A stretch of 64,000 nt of DNA from contig CP053160.1 of NCBI GenBank assembly GCA_014607495.2, positions 4,836,001 to 4,900,000 of the forward strand. The letters are read 5' to 3'. This DNA comes from Carposina sasakii (lineage: Eukaryota; Arthropoda; Insecta; Lepidoptera; Carposinidae). A program made the translations under genes and the position numbers. Every line of letters begins with the position of its first letter. Position 1 is the first letter of the stretch. The notes under the pieces were generated by a model. It was not told where the DNA came from and searched no databases. It saw only the letters and a program-made list of their open reading frames with translations. This document shows, piece by piece, positions 35,422 to 46,600 of this stretch.

Positions 35422-36589
35422 ATGACAGAAAGAGATTTATCAATCGGTCCACGCCAAGGTATTAATTACCCTGTAAAAGTCCAATATTGCGGAAACTGTT
35501 CTATGCCAATAGAATATTGCGAATATTATCCAGAATATGATAAATGCAAGCAATGGTTAGAAAAGAATCTTCCCACAGAGTTTGAAAAAGTAAAAGTCGG
35601 TAAGTTTAAAATTTAAATCCGTAATAAAATAGGTTAGGTTTTAGAATAGGTCAGCTAAGTCTATACATATACCCTTTGGAATATTACTATACATATTATT
35701 ATTCTTCTATGCTGCTCTGAGAGTAAAAAAAACATAATACTACAGCTGCTTCTCTTCCCGGGCATACTGTACAAGTCAGTAGAGGGACAAGAGGGTCTTG
35801 GTGTTTTGTAGGCGATGGGCTGACCACCTGTCACTACTAACCGAACTTGTACATCTCAACTATACCCTCAAAATTGGTCAGAAGTGACACCATGTGGTCC
35901 TATCGGCCATTGGTGCTCTGCCTACCCCGTAAAGGATAAAGGCGTGATTATATGTATGTATGTAGATGTGTTATATAAAACCTTTAATTGACAATGATCA
36001 ATTTAATCAAATAGTCTATGACTACAGATGAAGAAGAAAATGCTGGTGGAGAAGAGGAGAAAAAGCGGCAGAAGCGTGGTGGAAAGGGTATGCTGAAATC
36101 GAAAAAGAAGGAAGATGTCCCAAAGTTAGTCCAGGTCTCCAGAGCACCTCGAGGAAAAAAGAAGTCGGTTACAGTAGTATCAGGATTGAGTACTTTTGGT
36201 AGGATTGCTTTGCATAGTCTATGATTTCCTTGACTTACACCATCATTTCTACTAAATATAATTAATGATATTTACCCTTTTCTTCAGATATTGACTTGAA
36301 AGTAGCTGCAAAATTTTTTGGAACCAAGTTTGCTTGTGGATCATCTGTGACTGGTGATGATGAAATAGTTATTCAAGGAGATGTTAAAGATGATCTATTT
36401 GATATTATTCCAGAGAAGTGGCCCGAGGTAATTATGTGTGGTTTTTTTTGAGGAGTTTGTATTTACATAATATATTGATTTGTATTTACATAATATATTT
36501 TATTGTTGGATTATAATATAATGTAATTGAAATTCTGTTTACAGATTGATGAAGATAGCATTGAAGATTTGGGTGACCAAAAAAGATAG
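35422..36589 (+). CDS. DENR: DENR, density-regulated re-initiation protein, complete
   Basis: Four exons: 35422-35599, 36028-36198, 36288-36427 and 36545-36589 (TAG). GT-AG borders and phases fit (534 nt, 177 residues), close to the fly and human proteins (about 190-200). The N-terminus has the four-cysteine region ([14 protein letters not shown], then KCKQWLEKN). A lysine-rich linker follows ([15 protein letters not shown]), then the SUI1-type domain with [30 protein letters not shown] and [10 protein letters not shown], ending in [23 protein letters not shown] pairs with MCTS1 on the 40S subunit and promotes recycling and re-initiation after upstream ORFs. Intron 1 holds a repeat (about 35745-35970). 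A polyadenylation signal AATAAA lies at about 36848. No frame damage. Confidence 0.97.
35745..35970 (-). repeat. Short interspersed repeat with ATGTATGTA tail, copy in DENR intron 1
   Basis: Contains CAGCTGCTTCTCTTCCCGGGCATACTGTACAAG, ACATCTCAACTATACCCTCAAAATTGGTCAGAAGTG and AAAGGCGTGATTATATGTATGTATGT. Further copies lie at about 61222-61425 (inverted), 46225-46325 (inverted, partial) and 37999-38105 (partial). SINE or LINE tail by structure. Confidence 0.65.
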
Positions 36590-36845
36590 TTTGTCACATA
36601 GTATAAATAGGATATTGTTTATTTCTGTGATGTAGATATATAATTTTCATCATAATTCCATCAACTTGTTTACAAATGAGTCTCATGCCATCATGCATGT
36701 TGTATTGTATGGCTCAAGTCAGTAAAAGATTAACAATGAATACTGCCATTTATACAAACTTTGTATTTCATTATAAGTACCTGTTTTTTATTATACTTCA
36801 CAGAAATATGCAAGAGCCAGTTTAATTTAACTGTATGAAATAATA

Positions 36846-36853
36846 TTAATAAA
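36846..36853 (+). terminator. Polyadenylation signal of DENR
   Basis: AATAAAG about 260 bp after the DENR stop codon, followed by a T-rich stretch (ATTTTTTTGTTAA). Confidence 0.5.
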
Positions 36854-36859
36854 GTTCAT

Positions 36860-37689
36860 GAAAATGTATTTTTTTGTTAATAACTGTTAAATTGGATCAA
36901 TCTCTAAAAAGGTTTGCTTAGAAACATAGCAAGACACATATGTGTATTTATAAAGGTAAACCAAAACCTATGAGTATTTAAATTTTTAACTTTAGCTAGT
37001 TATATCGAAATAACATAAACTTGTAAATTCTTGAAGTGATTGCTTGTGATTGAAATTTGCAAGTTTTCGAGAATGGTTGTTAGTCTTTCAAACAAAAACT
37101 ACCAAACTCATTTTGATGTAAGTTCGTAGCTTTTACATCAGAATAAAACATAGGCGATAAAGGTATCGCCAATTAAATGCTCTCTGGTTTCAAATGTAAG
37201 AAGAGGTTCCGAATGTCCATTGCAGGTGGTTTTTGTTTTGAGGTGTGAAGTTTTAAGATTTTTTATCCAGCTCGAAGTATCGGCCTACTGTATATAGAGA
37301 TGTAGGTACCTACTTCATGTTTTTTTTTATTAAAGAAGTCGTGAGGTAGTACCTACCTACCAAATATATATGTAGTCGTAAAAAATAATAAAGTAGGTAG
37401 TAGTAGTCGCTAATGTGATCTTGTACTAATATGCGCTTTTAACGTTATGCTCTATCACCATTCACTCTTTTTCAGCATTTAGCTCTTACTGTTCCGCGCC
37501 TAATGGATGTGGTCACTCGTAAGGTAACAAATAATTTCATCTGATATCAGTACTATCATTAGCTGTAGGCTGATTGAATCGCCCCTTAAAGTTTTATTTG
37601 CTTGAGTTTTTTGTTACCAGTAGTGTCGTGACACTAGTTAGTCGTCAGTAGTTAGTAGACAGTAAGTGAACCACCGTATATATGAAATA
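36860..37689. other. Non-coding intergenic DNA
   Basis: No gene recognised between the DENR 3' end and the repeat cluster. Confidence 0.4.
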
Positions 37690-38225
37690 CTAGTGGACGC
37701 CCGCGACTCCGTCCGCATGGGCTGCAGAGAAAATAAAACGTCGATATTCGGGATAAAAGTAGCCTATATGTTAAGTGAGACCTGTCACAACATATTCCTG
37801 AAAACTGCATTGAAATAGGTTCAACCTTTCTGAGATTAGCATGCACAAACATCGATCCGTTACACATTTGTTATATATATATATAGAAGATAGATAGATT
37901 ATATAATACTAGTGGACGCCCGCGACTCCGTCCGCGTGGACTGCAGAAAAAACAAAATGTCGAAATTATCCGGAATAAAAAGTAGCCTATATGTTAAGTA
38001 TTGTACATCTCAACTATACTCTCAAAATTAGTCAGAAGTGGCACCATGTGGTTCTATCGGTGCTCTGCCTACCCCTTAAGAGATAAATGCGTGATTATAT
38101 GTATGTATATGTTAAGTGGGACCTGTCACAACATATTCCTGAAAACCGCATCGAAGTCAGTTCAGCCGTTTCTGAGATTAGCGTACACAAATATCGATCC
38201 GTTACAATTTTGTTATATGTATTAT
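37690..38225 (+). repeat. Two RTE-like 3'-end copies, the second split by a nested insertion
   Basis: Both start ACTAGTGGACGCCCGCGACTCCGTCCGC (37690-37875 and 37908-38225). The second is interrupted by a 107-bp piece of the ATGTATGTA-tailed repeat (37999-38105), flanked by the 11-bp direct repeat TATATGTTAAG (37988-37998 and 38106-38116). Confidence 0.75.
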
Positions 38226-38231
38226 TATACA

Positions 38232-39113
38232 TATTCGCTTGTATTCCTGACTAAGTCCACTGCATAAACTCCAGAATAGAACTAGATAGATGAATCGCTA
38301 GTGGCTAGCCCTGCTGCGATAGATGGTCTCAGTGGACGGAAAAACACAAAAGTAAGACGAAGGCGGTGAATGGCTGAATTATAATAAAAGACTGAAAGAG
38401 TTTGTTAAGTTAGAGAGTACTGCCCTGCTCTTGATAACTAACAATGTGATGAGACCCTATAATAAGTTGACTAGTCCAAGGAAGTTTGGGATGAGCTCCA
38501 TAGCACGATGTGTTTGGAGACAAAAGAGATAGAAAGCAGAGGAGATGGAATTAAGATATTTCCAGAAGAAGATCGGAAATAGGACAGTTGCAAACCTACG
38601 CCGATTGCAAAAGTTACCTACGTTGTCTTGAGTGTGTACTAGCTGATATTGCGTACGCTTAGCTCAGGAGTCTGGAAAAACCAGAGAGGACTATAAACGT
38701 ATCTGCGCTATTTACAATATACACCAGATCTAGGCATCAAGCAAGTTTTGGAATGCTACAGCTAGAGTTGGCATGTAGCCGGAGGTGCAATCACGTGAGC
38801 CAGAGACAGGTGTATCGAACTACGGAAGCTGAAATTGTAGCTAGCAGCAAGCGCTGAGTTGTATTCTTAAAGTGGACACTGCACAGAGAACCACTGAATG
38901 GTGCGACACTTTTGACCCTTCCAGCGAAGATCAATTGGCTATCTTTACACCTTTAAAAACTGAGACAAATTTCTGAACGGACTGTTGAGAGGAGATTTAA
39001 AAAGTTAAGTTGCTAGGCATGACTTGTTTATACAAAAAGTAGTCATCTGTGTGTCTTGTATTTATTGTAATTATTCCTTTTCTATTCAAGGCTTGTATTC
39101 CTGACTAAGTCCA
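38232..39113 (+). pseudogene. Degenerate Copia-like LTR-retrotransposon remnant
   Basis: CTTGTATTCCTGACTAAGTCCACTGCA occurs at both ends (38232 and 39087) as a direct repeat. Inside, scattered frames echo the end of Copia Pol: TTEAEIVASSK (near 38821, like the TEAEY motif of RNase H) and GLLRGDLK (near 38978, like the TKxLxR end). All frames are broken. The assignment rests on short motifs only. Confidence 0.35.
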
Positions 39114-39119
39114 CTGCAG

Positions 39120-40690
39120 CAAATATCGATCCGTTACATTTCATATGTATAGCGCTAGTGGCATCGAAACCCAGTGATTATGTCCCACGCACGATATAGA
39201 ATCAAAGGGTCAAAGCTTGATTAGTCATAAATTTGGCTAGCCAGCGCTGAGCACTTGGTGCCACTTTTGACTGACACATGATATACCATAAGGACATCTA
39301 GTACTAGCTCAAACGGTTATAAAAATATAAAGGTCAAAAAGTCATAAATTTTAGCACTGACTGACTGACTGACATATAATACCTAAACCTAACCTACTTC
39401 CAGATGACCTAGAAGGATGCAATTTTGAATCCAGCTCGGTAAATGTGTGTAACCGTAGGAAAAAATCTAAAAATAGAAAAAGTTAAAAAATAGGGGGTCC
39501 CCATACATTTTTTTTTATTGTATGTAGCGTTGGAACCGTTACAAGCAGATATTTGTAAAAACTATCCTAATATAGGTATGTATATTATAATTTTTATATT
39601 TGCTATATAACAGAAATATAAAAATAAAGTTAAGTAAAAAAATAAGTGGTGTCCCCATACAAAAAACTTGTAATACGCGCTAAACAACCGGCCAACGCGA
39701 CGGTGTGTCTTCGGCGGCGCGCGGCACCACATAAGTATACACAGAATAAAAGTAAATCTACATACATAAAAGCGCTCCCGAGCGACACATAAACATACCT
39801 AGGCCAAGTCAAATCTAACCTACTTTAAAATCTCATAAATAAAAAAAAAGCAAAGAAATAGAGTTTAATACTTGTTCATAATGTTATTTTGTTCCTATAA
39901 ATACATATTTGGATTTTGCATAGAACTTGGCACTCATTTAGATCTCCATTCTTTTTGCGGCGAAGCCCACAGCCTAGCATAATTTTTGTATTGAACTTGG
40001 CTCTCCTTTTTTACATTTATGTTTTTGGTGGGATAAAGCATTACGTAACAGTGTATTTATCTATTTATATAGGGTGTAAACTTGGTGTAAAGTAACGAGT
40101 GTTCGTGACAGGTTGTCTGGTGCGCTAAATTCATTTCAGAACAAAATATATATAATATACGTTACACTGTAGGTAGGGTAAGGAACCTAAGTAGGTTTTT
40201 AATACCATAGATTTAATTTTGTAATAACTATACTTTTAGGTTTGAAAATAATGCATATATGTTAGATTCGTAAGTATAATTTTAATAGATTTATATCTAA
40301 GATATCTACAACACATCTCATTACGAAGTTAAGCCTGGATAAATTGTGGTCATTATAATCTTTTTTATTAAAAATTATAAAATAGACTTGTTTATAAGAC
40401 ATTTTTATATTACCTTATATATTTAACTGGCTGTTTTAATAGGTATAAATAGAAAAATCCCTGAAAAATTATAAAAATTTCTTCTGCAATATACCTACAA
40501 CCACCAAGCATTATAAAGATTAACTTACTTATAAGTAATAAGTAGGTACCTACTTTACATTCATTCGTTTAAAAATTCTAAATTCATTGAATTTTTCTAA
40601 AGAGGTGTCATCTTATTAGAATTAAGTTTCATAATACCACGTAACTATACAATGCAGTCTATATGTATGTATCTATTATAACATTAACTA
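39120..40690. other. Non-coding DNA downstream of septin
   Basis: No gene recognised. A fragment of GATCCGTTAC-type repeat lies at its left edge and simple (CTGA)n at about 39356-39372. Confidence 0.4.
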
Positions 40691-43600
40691 TTATACATCT
40701 ATAATACTGTCGTGTTTCTTGTCGGACGCTTTCAGTTTCTCTTGCATTTGTGTCAACATGTCCTGCATGCGTCGGATCTGCGGTAAAAATAGTTTTATTA
40801 GTAAACTAACGTAACATAATGTAAACTGCTCTGGAAACAGTGTTTGTTGTTAAATAGAACACATCCACTTATATGTAGCTGATATAAATTCCATTGGATG
40901 CGATTTGAGCGTGCACTACCAGAATATACATACGCAGCGTAATATGTGATACTTTAGCATAGTACTGCTATAATTAGATTGCGGGCTATTCTAACATACA
41001 CTGATTGAGTGTGTAGTATAGTATGAAGTTTTGCTATTAGTACACTGAAGGCGTAAGACGGTAACTCTAAAAAAACTACAACATTTAGCAAAGCCTCTGT
41101 TAAATAAATTAAACTTAGTTACCTCTTCATCCTTTTGCAGGAGTAGACGATCAGTGTCGGTGATTACTACTTCATTATTGTTACCCATTGAATCTCTTTT
41201 CAATTTCCTAAAAAAAAGCAGTGACATCATTAAGTAACCTTATGTTAACTTTTGCTGTTGTACCTACTTTACTAAAGTCAAATTAAATGTGATGTTACAT
41301 GTAGGAAAATTGGAGCTATGTATTGTGAATATTAGTAAGCACTAGTGGACGCCCGCGTGCGACTCCATCCGCGTGTACTACAGAAAAAACAAAATGTCGA
41401 AATTATCCGGGATAAAAAAAAATCCGGGATAAAAAGTAGCCTATATGTTAGGTGGGACCTGTCCCAATATATTCCTGAAAACTGCATCGAAATTGATTCA
41501 GCCGTTTCTTAGATTAGCGTGCACAAACGCACAGACAAACCAACAAACAGACAAAAATTCCAAAAATAATTCTTTTGGGAAGGTACTATTGCGTTGATAA
41601 AGGTCTCCTATAATATTTTTTCTCATATATCTTCTATGTACAGACAGCGATACGTTACATTTTTATTACATTAGATAATATGTAACTGAGTTCTCTCGTT
41701 ATTATTAACTTAATTACTTCGTCCGCGTAAATTCTATAACCTATGTATTATTCATCTTATATGTAGGTACTGGCAAGTTTCATCAATTACCGTTCAGTAG
41801 TTTTAAAAATCTAAATCTCACGAACTTTAATATATGTATAGGTATTCTATTAGCACGATTTAGTCTGGTAAGTAGGTACAAGCCCAGAGGCATAGGCACA
41901 GAACAGGTAGGTAATATATATTACCTGTTCTGTGGGCATAGGTAAGTCTAAAGACATATAATAGGTTCTGGGTTCGAATCCCGGTAGGTGCAAACATTGA
42001 TATGACGAATATATCCATGTTTGTTTACGAGTCATGGATGTTTCTATACTTACCTATGTATTTATATACCGTTGCTTAGTACCCATAACACAAGACAAGC
42101 ACAAGACTAAGTTAATGTGTTGTGTTGTGAGGTTTGTAAATATTTATTTATTTATATAAGCACCTACTACATAACTTAAAATACTAAATAGATTACTTAG
42201 TATAGGAATGCCTACCCCCGTTCCCTGAGCTCGATGGCGTGCTGCGAGATCTTGGAGATGCACTGCGCGCGGTAGTTCTCGTAGTGTACGTCCTGCGTCA
42301 CGTCCTTCAGGTCCTGCATGTGTGTGGAGATCAGCATCGTGCGCAGCTTCGTGAAGTCAGAGTGCCGCGGGTTCTCCACTGGTTGATGACTCAAGTTTAG
42401 TACTAGGCATAGGTAGGTATGGGGGGATATAGTTGTACGCACTGGCATAATGATGATAGGGGCCCGACTAATGACTAACACGCGTATCATAAGTGAGCGC
42501 CCGTGACTTCGTCCGCGTGTTTATAGTCTATCTCTTTGTTATTCTGAGGTATAGCTACGTGGTAAGTTTCATCAAAATTCGTTCACTAATTTTTGCGTCA
42601 AAGACGCCAATGACGATTGCCAGGCGTCGTCGTCCAGATAAAGCATAGTTAGGCTTTTTGATTACCTACGTGTCCGGTCAAAATACCTAAATGGCTTGAC
42701 TTTTATTAGCCTTTTAATATCCGTCTTATTTAGCAAAGGAACGTGTGCCTAGCGTGGCCGAAAGCAAGCACGAGTCGACTTCTTACTCAAAATATCCGAA
42801 CTTGCTGATCTGCATTTTTACTTTGCCGACTGCCATCCTCACAAACTTTCACACTTTTAATGGGTATCTAGGATTTAGCGTAAACCTAATCATACCATCG
42901 ACGATCCCCCAAGGGTACTGTCGCCCGCGCACGCGCCGACCTCCCACCTCGAGCACGGTGTCGGCCGCCACCACCGCGAAGGGCGCGGCCGCCTTCAGCT
43001 CGCGGTCCTGCTGCTTGAACTCTCGTCCTCGTCGCTGTCACACTCAGGGAACTGGTAGACCTGGACAGGGGAATCGCCTAACATGTAAATCCTAAGAAAT
43101 GCGATCGCAAAAATTATAAGTGAGTGCGCGTGGGGTGAATGGAAAGCGTTAGAGGATGCTAAATATCTCTCACACTAAAAATATTTGTCATCGCACTGCT
43201 TTGGCTATGCTTTTGAAAGTTAATTCATTAGCCTACGGATTAAGAATGTCGCGATGTAGGAGACGAAGCCAGTCTTGAAGTATTGGTAAGTAAAATGCCT
43301 TTAGACGTTTGTCTGACTTAAATGTTTAGTTAAGTACGTAGATACGTTACGCTATTATCTATTACATACGTAGGTATAGGTATTTAGGTAAATCGATTTT
43401 CAGAGTTCCTTCATCGTTCATCATTCCTTATGCTCAAAAAGACAAGTAGGTATACCTGTATCTGATGGTCCTCCAAGTCCTTGAGGATGCGAGCTTTGAG
43501 CCGTTTGACCTCTGCCGCTGTGAGGGAGTCTGCCTTGGCGATCACCACCACGATGTTCACCTTTCTGTGTAACTTCTTCATCATTTCCAAATCCACTTGC

Positions 43601-46600
43601 CGTAAACTACGAATAAGGAAAGCCATTTCATTATTGAGTAAGTTTACTCATTTTTTAAAAGTTATTGTTTGGACTTTGTTTTTTTTACTAGGACTATATT
43701 ATCCAACATGTAGGCATTTCCTTTATGATGTAGTAATAGGATTATCCGTCAAATTCCACAAAGTAAACTATTGATTTTAAGTTATTGATAACCACATACC
43801 TAGTAAAAACTACTGCATGTACCTACCAACCTTACTGTTAGTTTAGTTGTTAGGTAAAAGTACATAATAAATAATATAGAAACATAGATAGTGGGTCCAT
43901 TGGCAATGATAATAATTGTCACCTATTACTACAATGATTGAAACGACACGATACTTATAAGTACCTACTTGGGAAGGTACTTATATTTTACTTCTAGGAA
44001 ATCAATTTGATTCAATAAGACGTATGTGCCTCGGTCCATGTTTCACCATTTGTTTGTTATAGTTAGGCACGTTGTCTCCGAACGATATGCAAAATTTCTC
44101 ATTGCTGAGATAAATAAAAGTTATTGTTAAATACGAAAGTAAATCTATCGATATTATTTTCTATTGTAAGTAAATAGTCCGTCGGGAACACGACGCCCAC
44201 ATGTCACGTCAGTCGTTTTTGAATTCCGCTCATCATAGCATAGGCATTCGTGACTACTTACTTGACATTATCCTACCTACACATAACTAATGTTTTTTAA
44301 TAATGTGTGATATTTATGTTGTTGGCAAGCCTTATAAATAAATAAATAACTGAAAGTAACGATCTTGGGTCGGGTCTCCTTCCAGTGCGAGAATCCTCGA
44401 ACCTAGAGTCTAATCAACTAAACATTATCGAAAAACAAGAGCTGCAGATGTTATCGTGGCCAATCCATATAGAATTGCCTAGAATCCCTTCATTTATATA
44501 ATCCTCCTTTTTTTTTTCTCTTTGGTATGCAGTGACACAGCTAATGTAGTCATGCACTTATAGTAACTAGCGGCACCATGCAAAGGAACCATCCGGGTGA
44601 AATGCACTCTACACTCACCTATGGGCCCAAGGGGGCACGAAGTACAGACAGCAATGCACTCTATTGTCCTGCATATGTCGTCGATTTAGGCCACTCTCAT
44701 CAGTAAAGTACTGTCGGAACTGTTCGTCGATGTACGAGGAGCAGACCCGCCACGAGTCCTCGCAGTTGATGGAGTCCCCGAAGCCGGGGGTATCAACGAT
44801 GGTTAGACGTAGCTTAACGCCCCGCTCCTCTATCTCCATTGTCTTCCTCTCTATTGTGGTAGTCTTCTCTATGCGATCTAGAAATGATAAGATACGTGCA
44901 TTATATCATATCTGTGGCATTACTAAATAGTACCGTTACTCATGTTCAAAGTACATACCTATAACGTAATATAGAAAGTTAAGTACAAGATACAGATATG
45001 AAGAATAAAATGAAAAAAGCATTTCTTGTGTTTTACCTTGCACATCAGGTATTTTCCTAGCCTTGTAAAGATCTCCGAGGAAGAGGCTGTTGATAAGAGT
45101 GGACTTCCCAAGTCCGGATTCCCCGACCACCATTAGCGTGAAGTCGAACCCTCGCTTGACAGACTTGCGGTGTACCTGCTCCGGGAGGGTGGCAAATCCA
45201 ATGTAGTCGCGCTCACCGCGCTCGCGTTCTGCTGACAAAGGACCATGTAGTAGTTTAGACATCAAAGTACATGCTTACTTGGTTTGATGAACAGGAAACC
45301 ACTGATTAGTGACACTGTGGTACCAATATATTGCAAGGAGTGCATCCCCATTGAAGGTATCCCGTGATTACCAGTTTATCTTAATGTATACGTGGCCATA
45401 ATAGAGTCGAAATTTATTTCATTAAGACCATCAAATCGTACATTGCAAAAGTACAAAGCACAGTATACGTATCTAGTCAGACTTTATGCATCTGTACGCT
45501 AGTTTCGCTAGTCATAGTCGTAGCAATACGTCTACGTGGTATAGTCGCTAGCGTGGCGGGATATTTTTTTTATATCGACCACTTCATGAAATGATCGGGC
45601 GTTTAGTTGCGTATCATCGATACCACAGATTTGAACCCCCTATGAAATGCTCGACCTACTTTAACTTTTGTTCGATTTACATTGAAGCGTCTATATAATA
45701 ACAGAGGACCAACTATGTATTATCGTAAGAATCTTCATAACATCTATATTTTATATTGATGAGCATCGCCGTATGTAATCAATGATTATTTCAACGTTAG
45801 CGAACTCCGGCCGAAGTATCCAAGTACCTATAGGTAAGTAGTAAAAACAAATGGGATGAGTAGATACATACCTAACACATAGAGTTATTTGTTTGTAAGT
45901 ATACGCAATAGACGCACTCGAATACCAAATCCTATTGCAGTTTCCTGTATTGACTATCTATCGGTTGCGGAGCCGGTGATACGCGTCAGTAGACACATTT
46001 GTTTGTTATAAAGCTTACGGCATAAGTCTATAGGCACTTGTTTTACTGTTTGCTTTGATGCCAGAAGCTAGTTAGTTGAATTTACAAATGGAAAATGTTA
46101 TATTTGACCCGTCTAACTGGTGAAGTGTAATTAAAGATCAATAATCACTCTAGTTTTTTATTTTACGTAGGTTTAGTTATTACTGTAAATAATTATAGAT
46201 AAATAAATGATTCCCATTATAATCACTTAACAAACATACATACATACATATAATCACACCTCTATCCCTTACGAGGTAGGTAGAGCACCAAGGGCCGATA
46301 GAACCACATGGTGCCATTTCTGACCAATTTTGACTTAACAAACCTAGCCAAATATTAGAACAACGGTTTGTCTATGCGTTTGTGCACACTAATCTCAGAA
46401 ACGGCTGAACCAATTTCGACGCAGTTTTCAGGAATACATTGTGACAGGTCCCACTTAACATATAGGCTACTTTTTATCCCGGGAAAATGTTTTTATCCGG
46501 GATAATATAGACATTTTGTTTTTTCTGTAGTCCACGCGGACGCAGTCGCGGGCGTCCACTAGTATGTAATATAGATTTGCCGATAGTTTTGCTTTGGCCG

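Noticed and set aside
41972..42000. Possible tRNA gene (B-box GGTTCGAATCC)
   Set aside because: No cloverleaf and no matching A box; it is a SINE head fragment followed by the SINE body.
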